Below are positions 1 through 12,241 of a stretch of 64,000 nt of DNA, one piece after another. The stretch comes from Panicum virgatum (taxonomy: Eukaryota > Streptophyta > Magnoliopsida > Poales > Poaceae). The translations under genes and the position numbers were made by a program. The stretch spans positions 13,937,819-14,001,818 of the forward strand of contig NC_053139.1 of the NCBI RefSeq assembly GCF_016808335.1, in the 5' to 3' direction. The notes beneath the pieces were generated by a model. That model was not told where the DNA came from. It saw only the letters and a list, made by a program, of their open reading frames with translations, and did not search any database. Every line of letters begins with the position of its first letter. The stretch's first letter is position 1.

Positions 1-246
1 GAGCTAGCAATGCAAATATCTTGGTTGCCATGGTGTTGAAACCCGGTGAGATAGCAACAATGAGAAACTAAAAATATCCCCAACCTCCAACGTTGAACCC
101 TAACTGGCAGGAGCAGTGGAGTAATGGTACGGTGGAGTTGCGCTCGGTGCGGCAGGAAGAAACAAAGCAGAGGAAGGAAGATAAGGTAGATACATTTGTA
201 GGGAGAGAGGGAATGGGCGGAGGAGTGTTAAACCTCTGACTAGTCG

Positions 247-2533
247 TGTAACACCCCAGAACGGCAGCATCATTCTGGAGCGTTACCACACAACGCTACG
301 GCTAACACAAGCACACACAAAAAAAACATCAAGCGGAAGCAACACATAAAAAGTTTAGATAGATAAAATAACACTAGAGTGAAATAACCATTTTACAAAC
401 TAAACCACATCAGAGAGTTTAAAACAATATCAGAGTCTCCACATCCAAATATTTTATTATAAAACATTGATTCAACATAAATTGATAAGTGTGTGTACAC
501 GTGCTGCTACTTCCATCCCAAGCATGGAACGTCCAAGCTCAAGCACCTGTGAGGGGAAAAACAAGTGTGAGGTTTATGGAAAAACCTCAGCAAGCAAACT
601 GCTTTAACCAAGCTATTTAAATTATAATTTGATTAAACAATGCATTAATTATTCATATAAAAGAGCATCATACTGAGACAGTGTAACTTCGTGTAGAGAT
701 CTTCATAATGATGCTTCAATGCATATGAGAAATGCGCAATGCATTATGAATGCTTCAATGCACATGCTTATGGTGCAATGCAATGGATGGCTTCACTTCT
801 ACCCACAAATCCCAAGGAAGGAAGTGAGGGCTGCAACCACATTGTTATATCTCAACGTGCGTTTTTGTACCGGTACTTACCGCACCAATCCGGCTACGGT
901 TTCTTCATATGCATCTTCAATATGAGAGTGCAAAAGTATGATTGCAATGCACGAACTTCATATACCTCCAAAACTTATAACTCCAAGAGCAATGCCACAA
1001 GTGGATAAACATATAAATTCACAAATAAAACAAAATTTAGATCTTATCTGGCTAGTGTGAGCTTCTGAAATTTAATGGAGGCAATTCAAATAACAAAGTT
1101 AAAGCGAGTAGACCACGTCGCTACGTGTACTTGCCTTCACCGAAGATCAAGAACGTGAGCTAAGCACGGTCCGAAGGTGCACCACTTGTTCACAAACATA
1201 GCTCCGCACCAAAACAAACATACTTCAAAATAAAAACATTGAGTAAAGCGATCCTGCGCCCGAACCCAACGTCCTCACATCAAGATATGCTTATCTAGTG
1301 AAAACAGCAGCACTGTTGCTTCTCTTTTTTGGAGTCTTTGATTCTGATGGTGAAAAATTCTTATATTTTGCCACAAGAAATATAACTTCATATCCGACAA
1401 CTTTGTAGCTATCAAAAAGTGTAGGCAAAATCATTATCATTGGGTAAAATCGAGGTGAACATTAATCTGACATTCTGATAGATCCTGCAGAACAGTTCTA
1501 TTGAGACAGTCATAACTGGAGCTCAAAAGTTTGGGTGGATATGATCTTTACCAATATGAAAAGCTTATGAAAAAACTAAGATCTCCTAAACATCATGTTA
1601 ATAGACACTGCTCAGAATTACTAGACTGAAAAAACTGTTAGATTCCAACCTTAGTTTCTCCCGCATCTTAAATCCGATTGAGGTGTTCTCTACGGGCATG
1701 GAAAGATCTCAAACTCTTTTCCAACTCATATAAAGGTTTGATATTTTTTTGAGATCATTAAGAGCACGAAAAACTTCCACGAACAGAAACTGCATAGATT
1801 GATGACGTGCTGAGAAAAGCGACGAGGACAAAACTTTAATCCTAGTCAAAAGGCGACTAATACCGCTACTCCCAAGAGCTAAAAACTTCTAAAACCAAGG
1901 GGGAAACATGTTCTACAGCAAGGGCATGTGTCACCTAGGGTTCCCCTTGCAAACAACAAGAGCGAAGGCGATGACGACGACAGTTACGGCAATTCCACTC
2001 CATTTCCCCTTCTTCTTTGCATCCAACCTCGCTGCACTATACCACACAAGGCGGCACCACCATGAACAGCGAGGAAAAGTCATGGAGAAGGGAAAAATGA
2101 AAAGAGGAGAGGAATCCCAACCAGTTTTTGGAGAGGAACTAGGAGGATCGACGAAGACGTGCCCTAGTTTCCCTTCTCTTCTCTTCTCTCCCTCTTCTCT
2201 CCTTTGTTTCCACGGCAAAAGGGAGTAGCGGCACAGGGGGGGACAGCTTAGGGTTTGGGAAAAGGTGAGGTACTGTAGCACGAGTGCTGTAGTGTGGGGT
2301 TGCTGTAGCACGCGCCCGGCCGTCCAGCAGCTTTAGAAAACTATAACTTTTTTATCCAAACTCCAAATGCGCCATGTAGATAGTCAAATGGAATGTACTC
2401 AACGAGCTCTACGCAACCGCAGTGTCCGTTCGTCCATTCGAGTAATGGATCCAAAAAGTTAATTTTATCTATCAATTTTATGCATTCCCATGTAGAAAAT
2501 GTATTTTGCCCTTTATTCATCTTGGGTGTTACA
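247..2533 (-). mobile_element. Gypsy-type LTR (apparent 3' LTR, minus orientation)
   Basis: The block begins TGTAACACCCC and ends GGGTGTTACA, the near-palindromic TG...CA termini common in grass Gypsy LTRs. Immediately outside the right end the minus strand reads AAGGAGGAGAGAA (2534-2546), a good polypurine tract, preceded by a GAATTC-rich segment often found at the end of Gypsy internal regions. So this should be the 3' LTR of an element transcribed leftward. Flanks agtcg and ttctc do not match, as expected if internal sequence follows. No second LTR is visible, so the element is truncated, rearranged or continued beyond recognition. ORFs inside the LTR (for example around 1.9-2.3 kb) are low-complexity and not supported as genes. 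Confidence 0.6.
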
Positions 2534-2546
2534 TTCTCTCCTCCTT

Positions 2547-3560
2547 AGAGGAATTCGTTCCCGAATTCAGCATCACTAACGCAAGAGTGGGGGAAAGAAC
2601 CATGGCATAAAAACAACTCGGGCAGCTCCCAGGCTTATTGCCTGTAGTTGCACTAACCTCACTCCAAGGTATGCAGTGGCGACGTCTATGGTGTCAGAAT
2701 CATTTGCTCCCATCTTTCAGAGCTAATAAGCGAGTGGTATCTCACCATGTCCATTTCCAGTCTAGCGCCCACAGAGTTGCCTGATGAAGTTAAGCTACTG
2801 ATCAGACAACCTTTATCTATCACCTTTGCAGAGCATGGGAAAATGTAAACAATTAAGAATATCACCATAGGATGTTTACAAAAATGGACTACCACGTTGC
2901 GAATATATGTGAGCCAGCAAGGTTCATCAGAACTCACAAAACTACACAACCACCATGTGGGCACTGGGCCACTGGCCTTCTTGGTATTAGGTGTTTCGTG
3001 CTCTCCTAGCTGTTCCCCATTCGACTGATGCACCGTCCTTCCAAGGAAAAGCCAGTAGTCCAGTACATTTGCAATCGATGTTTGCTTCAGGGGCTCCACC
3101 CTGATCATGTTCTGAGCCAAATTTCGATATGGACTGATGAGAGATCTTGTCAAGATAGGGATCATGAACCCAATGAGCACCTGAACGCTTGGTTGGACAT
3201 TCACCGGCTGCTGGTAGTTGTTCGTTCTTCAGTGTCCGTTAGGCTCAGTTATTCCGTAGTGGACTGGATGGGCAAGATAGAGCTTGAACCACAAGTCACT
3301 CAACATAAGCTAGCATCCATACAGATAGGCTGAGGCGTCTCCATGAGTAGCTTCAGCAAATCATCACTCTTTGCAGAAAACTCTTCTGTTCGAGTCAGGC
3401 ACTCCCAGATTGGCAGTTTGGAATAATTAATTCATAACTTTGTGCAATTGATAATCTGGTCATCTTAAGGGCTATCATTAGGACTTTGGCATATATCAGG
3501 GGAAAAAGATTTGGAACGCTCAACGCTAATGGTGGTGCTTTAAGGATTCCTAACTAACTT
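2547..3560 (-). other. possible internal remnant of the Gypsy-type element
   Basis: This stretch lies on the internal side of the LTR at 247-2533. It holds an open frame of 172 codons on the minus strand (2686-3204) that I do not recognise; it shows no protease, RT, RNase H or integrase motif. It could be a degenerate internal region of a non-autonomous element, or host DNA joined by a rearrangement. No function is proposed. Confidence 0.25.
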
Positions 3561-3896
3561 GTGTGGCTTTTAATTCCGGATCTGTTAGGCTGTATGCCGT
3601 GACTTTTTGGGTTCATGGATCCCACCATGATTCATCTGTATGTGCTCATAATGACATTCTTGCTTAGATGTATGGATTGCTCTATCAAAGTGTACTTTTC
3701 CTTCCGAATGTTGACTGCAATTTTAGATGGGATATCATGAGGTAAGCTGGGATTTAATGTTAGGTGGGAAAGCCTATTTTACTATCCTCGATCACCAATT
3801 CACCTTGCCCAATGGCTTCAATTCTTATGCAATGATTTACAGTTAAAATAATAAAAAATTTAGTCATGTCACCTTTTCGTTCTTCTAATTTCATTA

Positions 3897-4041
3897 GGCT
3901 GACCACAGCGGAGGGAGCAAGAGCAAATTTGCTCCCTCCTCGTTTCCCACGCCCTCTCTGTCTACAGTGACAAACAGTACATCTACCGTGTCAAACAGTG
4001 TATTTGTTCCTTCATTTGCTCCCTCCACTATGGACGGTCTT
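3897..4041. mobile_element. Tourist-like MITE (PIF/Harbinger type)
   Basis: A 145-bp element flanked by TTA on both sides (3894-3896 and 4042-4044). The left end GGCTGACCACAGCGGAGGG and the reverse complement of the right end GACCGTCCATAGTGGAGGG form an imperfect terminal inverted repeat that continues into GAGCAA. The TTA duplication and size fit Tourist-like MITEs. It has no coding capacity. Confidence 0.75.
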
Positions 4042-4044
4042 ATA

Positions 4045-5516
4045 AACAAATATTAGGATTATTTCTCACAAGCATAATATAGTACGTACTAGACGACATG
4101 TCATTGGAGATGGGCAGTATTTCAATCCATTGCAAGAAAAGCAAAGCACGAGACGAGACATCTGGGTGAGCACTAGGCTAGATTAACGTATTAAACCCAT
4201 CGTACGTGCAACACGCCATTCTACGAAATCAAGTAGAACTTTACCATTACGTTTATTATTTCATTATGTTGTCGACGCCTGCATGACGAATAATTCTCCC
4301 CATATTTATTATATGGAGCTTCCTCGATATACAAGAGTAACTACCGTCACCATCACGGTACGTATACAAACGCTGAATTTGACAACGCGTTTGGTATTTT
4401 GTTCTCACTCCTCGATGACCTCATGCACGGTGACATTCTGCAAATACAATTGTTTTCTCTTCACTATGAGAAAAGAGCCAGCGCGCAGATTATTTTGAAA
4501 TGTATTCCCATCAATAATCCACCTAAAATACCCAAATTCAGAATGTTATTTTGAAGATTACATTATGAAAGCAAGTACCAACAGGTCGCATTTTCAAACT
4601 GTCTAGATTAGAGAGGTTTGATCATCAGATTGTTCCTGGAGGTTGCTAATGGAATAGAAGTTCAAGTGGGCGGTACAACGCAATTTACAAAAGGCAAGAA
4701 GTTTTGCAAATCAAACTGAAAAACAATATAAGCCTCAACTCTTGCATAGCTTGCAAATACAGCTAGAATAGTATTATATATGAAAGAAAATAGAAATAGA
4801 AAACTAGAAGAACACCCAAGATCAGCGCGCCACCTGTGCTATATGCAGTTCTGCCCATACAAATTCTAGTGATCAGCAGTCCAGCACCATGCTTGAGTCA
4901 CTATTTCACTACAGGCTTGTGCAACCAGCGTCCCTGAAATATGTCGCAGTTGACTTACCATGGCATGGCAGCTATAGATATTGTCTTAGCCTAACAAATA
5001 AAACAATATATGCCATATGGTATGGTATGACTCTGAACCTTAATACGTTCGCTTGCATCTATTGGATGGCTGAAATGTCAGCAGACAGCAGAGCAGAGTC
5101 ATGCTGAACTTTCTTTCCTTGCTGCACACATAAGGAGACCCGGTAGCACCCATGCCCATAAAGTCCAAATACCCACGCCCATCAACTCAGCACAAACACA
5201 CAAACTTTTGGTGGTGATCCTACAAACTGTCATGAAAGTGACAAGATGCGTTGCCTTACTGACGAGCTGAATGAAAAGCTGCAAATCGGACAGTATAGTC
5301 CTCAACTCAATGAGCTCTTGTTGCATATCCTAGAATTACAGCACCAACGAAAAAAACAGAAAGAAAACAAAAAAGAAGAAGAAGAAGAAGAGGAACACCA
5401 AGATCATTACCATGTACAGGCAGGCGTCGAGCTACAATCCCCAAGCAGACACACACTCTGCCTCACCCCCAACAAAAACAGAGCAAGCTTTGCCATCCCT
5501 GCCTAGAGAGCAGCTG
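4045..5516. other. intergenic, no gene seen
   Basis: Mixed-composition non-coding DNA downstream of the small minus-strand gene; its proximal part probably includes that gene's 3' UTR. A short GAA microsatellite lies near 5375-5392. Short open frames here show no recognisable motif. Confidence 0.5.
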
Positions 5517-5873
5517 CTAGTAGTAGGCGCGGGCGTTGGCGTTGGCGGCGGCGACCCTGGGCGAGGCCGGGAGCGGGCTGCGCATGGGCGACCGCGGCGG
5601 CGGCGGTTGCGCGAGGCGGCGGCCCTCGGCATCGTAGTAGATGACCCCGGAGAAGTCGAGCGGCTGGCAGCGCTCCCCCATGAGGATCTCCTTCCTCCAC
5701 ACCCCGGCCTCGGCCTCCCTGGCCGCCCTCCCGGCCGGCGCCAGCGGCGAGAACGTCTTCTTCGGCGCCACGGCGGCGCGGGGCGGCGACCCCTTGCCGG
5801 CCGCCATCCTCCGCGCCGCCCGCTGCAGCCGGCCCACCAGCGCCGCCACCGCCTGCAGCAGCGTCGCGCCCAT
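5517..5873 (-). CDS. small conserved plant protein with CQPLDFSGVIYYD motif
   Basis: An intronless 118-codon gene, very GC-rich as is usual for short grass genes. The protein starts MGATLLQAVAALVGRLQRAAR, a basic amphipathic N-terminus. An Ala/Pro/Arg-rich linker follows, then a conserved block at about residues 58-81 with VWRKEILMGE and CQPLDFSGVIYYD. The tail is Pro/Ser/Ala-rich and ends AYY. I recognise the block as the signature of a small plant-specific family of unknown function; no enzymatic residues are evident. An upstream in-frame ATG would give 153 residues, but it falls at the TATA box (5977-5984), so the start at 5873 is preferred. The block near the C-terminus is the part most likely under selection. 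Confidence 0.75.
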   Translation of the reverse strand: MGATLLQAVAALVGRLQRAARRMAAGKGSPPRAAVAPKKTFSPLAPAGRAAREAEAGVWRKEILMGERCQPLDFSGVIYYDAEGRRLAQPPPPRSPMRSPLPASPRVAAANANARAYY

Positions 5874-5976
5874 CCTCCTATCCCCGGCCGGCTCCCGCGC
5901 GCTGACGAGGAAGAAGGTAGGAGCTGAGGTGAGGTGGCGGCCCGGCTTGGCTCGTGAGGGTGAGGCGGGGCGCGCC

Positions 5977-5984
5977 ATATATAG
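5977..5984 (-). promoter_or_regulatory. TATA box of the small gene
   Basis: The minus strand reads ctatatatgg in a GC-rich context about 100 bases upstream of the preferred ATG (5873). A transcription start near 5950 would leave a short CT-rich 5' leader. This placement rules out the longer in-frame start at 5978. Confidence 0.6.
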
Positions 5985-8900
5985 CCGCCGGCGCCGGTGG
6001 AGTGGCGGGTGGACAAGTCAAACAAGCGGCTCGGCGGAGGCAGTTAATCGGCGAGTGAGCAGTGAGCACCCAAGGGGTGTTTTTGTTCCTGTGCGCGCGG
6101 CGACCGACGACAGCGACAGCATGTCGGCTCGTTGGAACCTCGCCGGCGAAACGGAGGTTTTGACAAAATGTAAGGACGTAGGGACGGCGAACCACGCCCC
6201 GCGCCAGACTTCCTCTCTTTAGAATACGTGTCGCGCCCATAACGTTCAGGCGCTCAAAGCCTTCCCTTTCTATAGTGTACAAGAGTAAGAGTATATAATA
6301 TGTTGGTGAGCCGCAATGGCGGCGGAGGGGCGACCCAGACCCTGGCCTCCAGCGAGATCGGCAGAAGCGCATGCGGTGCATCAGGATCAGTTTTGACGCG
6401 TGGGGATTGGCTCTTTCCACCAACAAGAAGGCGTCCAAGTTGTAAGGTGTTGACGCACCACAAGGCACCTGGTGGCCTTTCTGAATTCCGACCCCCCCCC
6501 CCCCCCCCCCCCCCCGCGGAATTGCGCAGCCTACGTGGCCTTTCAAGTGCCGTGGCTTTCCTAGCTCTTCGTACCGGCGAAATGGAAATAATGCATTATT
6601 AGTATATATAAACATCTCTCCTTCAAAAAAAAAGTAATATAAACATCTCGCGGCGTCATCAGCGTGGACCCGATCGCTTTACCCTAGCAAAAGAAGCGGA
6701 CCAAATCGTTTTAGCCTAGAGGAAGAGGAAGACCAGGTCTTTTAATTGCTGAGGAAGTCTTCAATTCAACTAATTAGTAACTTGCTTCTTGTTTGCAAAA
6801 GCTGATGAAGGATCGTGGGGGAAAATAAACAAATCGGTTTTTACTTCCACGACCACGAGCCTAAGTGATGACGACTGATGAGGAGACCAGATCCTCGAAT
6901 GGCTCGAGAAAGGCTTGAACAAACAAAAACGCAGTAGTAGTGCTGTACTGCTATTGTTTATTTCCTTCTCTTTTGCATCTCTTTTGCATGTGTAAGTTTA
7001 AACATAATTTTGCATCAGTCAGGACTACCCCCAATCCAGTCAAGTCGAATCAGCAAACCGGCCGATCGATGCGTACTAAACAACAACCCAGAGAGTATGT
7101 AGCTAGGTCGTCCAATTTCAAGTCAAAATTCCTCGCATGAACGAGGACGGAGGATAGCACACTGACGGTCAATCGCCCAACACCCCACGGGCGTTAATTA
7201 CTTAAGTAGCTCCTCTCGGAGATTAGGTTAGGTGGCAACCGACCCAATCGATCACTTCACCAAACACGTGGATCATTGCGAGTTTGGTGCACGGGCACGA
7301 TGAATCTGAATTATCCCAACGCTAAGGAAACATCTGGCTGTACCTACCAACGTACTACTGCTACAAATTAAAGATTCCCAAGTGCAGCGTCATCGTCTTT
7401 CCTTCTGGATGATCATCTTACGGAGCATACATGATGAACTTTGCACACACTTGTTTTTCGAGTCAAGAGAATAGACGGAGAAATGCAGGATACGAGGAAA
7501 ATTTATGTTTAAACTTACGCATACATTTAAATTTTAATATTGGCGTAGTCAATAATAATATAGGTCATTATCTAAAATAATAATATAAACGCTGCTGTCG
7601 AGGCTTGGGCAAACATTATTAATTTGTAGTAGGGGTTACATGCTTACAGCAGCTGCCTCCGGTAATAACCATGCAAAGGTACTTCTTGGTAAATTTGCAC
7701 GGACGTAAACAAATATAGTTCTTCCAAAATTTTTTGAAGAACTTCTAAATAGGTTTCGTTTCGAATTTGCAGCAAGCATGAGTACGACCTAAAATCACGC
7801 GGCTGGCTGGCGATAAGATCAGAGGTCTTTTGTAAGCGTGGTCAGCTTGCACCATCCTTCCTGCTCTCTACTACTTGCCCCTGCTGTGTGGGCAGTTGAC
7901 TGGCTGAACGTGTTGATCTGCAAGGTCAGACCGACCTAGTTGACCTGTACATGGCGGCATACCTAACACATCGCCGCTCCTGGTTTCTTCAGTCAAGATA
8001 TGCGCACATCACAAGCTACTAGTTCATGGTAAGCTAGCCCAAACGTGGGGAAATTGGCATAAAGGACAAAACAATGTGTAGTGGCATGCTTCACCAGTCC
8101 TGGAGGATAAACAAAAACTAGTAAAAATAAATTTAATACTTACTGAAAGCAGAGTGATTAATTAGCCTCACTTATAACTCAATAATTCCTTTTCAAGTTT
8201 TTAAAGAACTAGACTATTCATCGAATTTTGTGTATTTTCAACTCCAAAGCTAAATGAGACATTTTTTTCGAAAGAAAAAACTAAATGAGACATCATATCG
8301 TTTGCAATCTTTTTAACGATACAGGGAAGGGCAAGCACCTAGCAAGTGACTATATAAACAAAAAGAAAATGAACAAGGAATGCAAAGAGTTTCACAGAAA
8401 CGAAAAGACGTGTCCAAAACCAGAAGTAAAATGAAGTTTCAGGCCTGTGGGCAAGTACTTCCTTTTTGGATAACCGGTGCAAATTCACACTTCAAACTTT
8501 ACTGGCCTCCCTGATGAGGAAAGGGGCAGCCAATCCGAGATTTGTGGGCAGCTGAGCTTGGACCCATGGATGCCAATTTCGGTCTCAAGTCACGGCATGG
8601 CCTGCTGACTTACCCATGCCTCATGATGCGTCGTCACTGCTTCAGCTGCACCTGCACATCATGTCTGTGAACTTATTTTCGGCAAGGCGCAGTGTTAGGT
8701 GCAGGGCACACCATATACGCCCATGCTTCTAGTGTACCCAACACATCGCTGCCCCTGGTTTCTTCACTCAAGAAGTCGAGATCTGGACGCCTCACAGGCT
8801 ACTACTAGTACACGGCTGATGGCTCGTTACTCGTTTTTTTCTCTCTTCATTTTCTATGGGGATGATGGCTCGATAAAGGAATATTGAACAATATCCCGGC

Positions 8901-11064
8901 CTATATATCAAAGTGATATATCCGGCCCTTATTACAAACTTTGAGAGATAAAAAGGAAGCAAATTATAAGCCACAAAGTCTATTACTAAACTGCCACCCG
9001 TTCCGCACAAAGATGTCCATCGCCGTCACTTCCAAGGCGCGGCATGCATCTGCGATCAAGCCTCTGTCCTCCTCCTTTTGCAAAATCGCCCATGTCCTGA
9101 TAAGATAAGTGGCCCTGAAAAGAATCTGGAGAGCAGTTTGTTTTTGAGTATAAGTTGCCTCCTCCTTTTGGATGATGGCTCCTTACCTGACTACGTCGCT
9201 TGACATCTTCGCAGCTAGCACCCGAGTAAGTAACATGTCTTCTTGCAGCAGCATCCTAGCTCATGTGTGGGATCGCATAGGCCGGAGAGCACTCTTCCTT
9301 TTTCTAAGAAAAAATCTTCTTGCATCATGGCCACATGGGAGACCAATCGTACGTCTTACATGATAAGGAGAGAAGGAGAGCAAGCCAGAGACTACAAGAG
9401 TGAATACACTATAGGTCAAATCTTTTACCTGCTCATGAGGCTTCAGCAACCAAATGTGTTGCTTTTACCACGTCGTGTTGGATGTATTGAGCTAGTCATC
9501 CACCTGACATAATAATATGAGTTGTAGGTAGGCTACAACGGGTGCATGAGTACAGCTTACCACTATATGTCACTCGTACGAGACTGCTTGTTACGGTGGT
9601 TGGAAGGTACATGACGTACCATCCGGTACTATTTTTATTTAATTGAAAAAAATAAATTAATGTTGGTACTGGCGTAACAGATTTAGTACTTTTTTCCATG
9701 TATCTCTCAGTGCCTCTTATTTCTCAACTATTAATTTTATCGCGATGAACGGCTCTCATTTATTCCAATTATGGTAAAATTCATCCACTCTATATGCCAA
9801 GAATGACTGAAAACAGTAATTTAAATTGGACAAATAGAACTATTTAACGAGGGCGAAGCTACTGTCGGTTCCATAACACTTCCACTAAAGTAACACGTGA
9901 ACCTTGAATAGAAGAATTCGACATGGAAATAGAGATTTCAGTCCAAAGCTAATCAAGTCTAAAGTCAAGTCAAATTAGCAAATCAATGCACTTTCAAACG
10001 AACTAAGTAGAGAGTGTCACTAACTGAGGTCAAAATTCTTGATGATAGATCCTCTATCAAAAGCTGAGGACTACAACCGAACTCCACCGGCGGTTTTTTC
10101 TAGCTCCTGCAGATTAGCCGCCTGCAACCAAATTCCTATTAATCGCATCATCAAACACTGAAACAGACGCATCATCGCATTTTGCCCACGTTGGATGCCT
10201 GCCTTATTTCCTCTTCTCTATTATTCTTTTAGGAAAATAAAGTTGCCCACGTTAGGCGCAGCAGGACCACACCAGGAATGGCAAATGGTGTCCCTGCAGC
10301 TTCGGCTCCGTTCCAACGACCACGGCACCATATTAACTGCTGTCGAAACGAAACAATGTCAGCTGACCGATGCAGTTGTAGGAAAGTGGGTCAGTGGGAG
10401 CAATGGACTGGCCGAACGCGTTGAACTAGCTTGTTTGATGAAGCTCGCTTCTTGGGCGACTTTCTTCAGAGGACTTCTACCAGTTGAAGAGTAGACTTGG
10501 GATATGCCGACCGCCCTGTACGGGTTGCTCTCAACTCCCAAGCACTCGGATACTTTCGGAATATAAATAGTATAGTAGTCCATTCAGTGTCTGAGAAGCA
10601 TACAGTGGTGATTTACAGAATAAATAAATAAATAAATACATACACGAATGCTCCTGAGCGGCAAAAAAAAAAAAAACAAATGGTCGACGAGGCAGTGTCC
10701 CTAACCTAACACGTCGCGGCACCCGGGTTTTTTCCGGTCAAGATACGCAAGACGTCCACGGGTGATGCTTCATCCACATCGGCTATATCCACTCGACATC
10801 TTCATAAATCCAGAGCCCTTTAGCAAGCGCTGGGATCTTCGAATGTAATATTGAGCTGCAACGTAAAAAAAAAATCATGCAACCACGGAATGAATGCTTT
10901 CAGTCCAATAAATCATGCCAGCAACCAGTTTCAAAGATCGGAAGCCACTGGAAGCCTGGCTGATTCCTTTTTTTTTTAAATAGAAGCCTTGCTAATTCTG
11001 AATAAGCAACTTTCCACCTAGCTGATTCAGACACTAGAACATTCGGCGCGCGTTGCACGCCCTA
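5985..11064. other. intergenic, no gene seen
   Basis: About 5 kb without a credible gene. The first ~600 bases are the upstream region of the small gene and are GC-rich. The rest is AT-balanced with many short unrelated open frames. A small imperfect palindrome around ggcc-tatatatc near 8900-8925 and a short A-run near 10663 are the only other local structures. No transposon termini with target duplications were recognised. Confidence 0.45.
6492..6515. repeat. homopolymer C tract, 24 bases
   Basis: An uninterrupted run of 24 C lies upstream of the small minus-strand gene. Such tracts are unstable in replication and hard to sequence, so its length may not be exact. Confidence 0.9.
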
Positions 11065-11066
11065 TC

Positions 11067-11640
11067 ATGAGTACGCAAATGAACAAAAAAGAACAGAGCT
11101 TCTGGAAATGAAACATCCAAATCATCATCATTACAGCACATTGTCTGTCTAGCATTCTGATCATCAATGTTAAAGCACATCCAAGAGGTGTCTGTTCAGC
11201 ATCTAGATCATAATCAATATTACATTACATCCGAACACCATGGCTATCCTATCAATCAGAGGTGATCATGAGTACGCAAACGAATAAAAAAGAACATAGT
11301 TTCTGAAAATGAAAATCCAAATCATCATCGTTACAGCACATTGTCTGTCTTGCATTCTGATCATCAACGTTACAGCACATCCAAGAGGTGTCTGTTCAGC
11401 ATCTATATCATAATCAATATTACATTACATCCGAACACCATGGCTATCCTATCAATAAGAGGTGATCATGAGTACGCAAACGAATAAAAAAGAACAGAGT
11501 TTCTGGAAATGAAAATCCAAATCATCATCGTTACAGCACATTGCATTCTGATCATCAACGTTACAGCACATCCAAGAGGTGTCTGTTCAGCATTACATCC
11601 GAACACCATGGCTATCCTATCGATCAGAGGTGTCTGTCCG
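11067..11640. repeat. three-copy tandem repeat, ~200-bp unit
   Basis: The phrase gagtacgcaaa recurs with spacings of 201 and 200 bases (near 11069, 11270 and 11470). Each unit carries the same ordered blocks: a run of atcatcatc followed by ttacagcacattg, a second ttacagcacatcc, aagaggtgtctgttcagcat, and ccgaacaccatggctatcct. The third copy has lost two short internal segments, making it ~160 bases. Copies differ by scattered substitutions. No coding potential is evident. Confidence 0.85.
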
Positions 11641-11964
11641 AAATTTAAAACATTACGACATTGCAATACATCCGAGCACCATGAATCTACATGTTACAAC
11701 CAATATCCATAGCTACCAAACTACCTAGCTGCACTAAGATCAACAACTGATAATAATGCTACACACCTTGCAGGTCAATGGACGAAGCACAAAAACACAA
11801 AAGCACAGAGTGCATCAGACTCTTCACCGGAGAGCACGCACAAAAGCTGGCAGTAACTGTAAGGGAGATAGCAAGAGGCAAATGATCCACTATCTTAGTT
11901 TTTGTCCTAAATATAGCATGGCTAGTACTTACATGCATCCTAAAAATTTAATATCTAGCATGTT

Positions 11965-12028
11965 TCCTGAAGATGTAACTGCAAGGGAGATAGCATGTCT
12001 CCTGAAGATGTAACTGCAAGGGAGATAG
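11965..12028. repeat. 35-bp tandem duplication
   Basis: The unit tcctgaagatgtaactgcaa continuing into gggagatag occurs at 11965 and again at 12000, a period of 35. It lies just left of the Copia insertion and is probably a replication-slippage product. Confidence 0.8.
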
Positions 12029-12077
12029 TGACCAAAGACAATTTCTTCTTAGCTTATTTAGCATTTTGAAAAATTAT

Positions 12078-12178
12078 TGTTGGAGTATATTGAGCCCATG
12101 TATAGAGGCCCATATATAGGTCTATATATACCCACCCATCTAGGGTTTGGAAGAATACAGCAATAATTCTCTCCAATA
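12078..12178 (+). repeat. 5' LTR of the short-LTR Copia
   Basis: 101 bp, TGTTGGAG...CTCCAATA. It contains tataggtctatatataccc, a likely TATA region. The primer-binding site follows with no spacer. Confidence 0.9.
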
Positions 12179-12241
12179 TGGTATCAGCCTAAATTCTTTT
12201 TTCCTCTCCTCCACCCTTCCCAGCCACCGCCGCTGGCTGGC

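Noticed and set aside
247..2533. Solo Gypsy LTR
   Set aside because: Flanks agtcg and ttctc do not form a target duplication, and a polypurine tract lies outside the right end, so internal sequence should follow.
5874..5978. 35-residue N-terminal extension of the small gene
   Set aside because: The upstream ATG lies at the TATA box, so it is unlikely to be transcribed.
11067..11640. CRISPR-like array
   Set aside because: Units are ~200 bp and continuous, with no short repeat plus unique spacer structure, and the genome is a plant.
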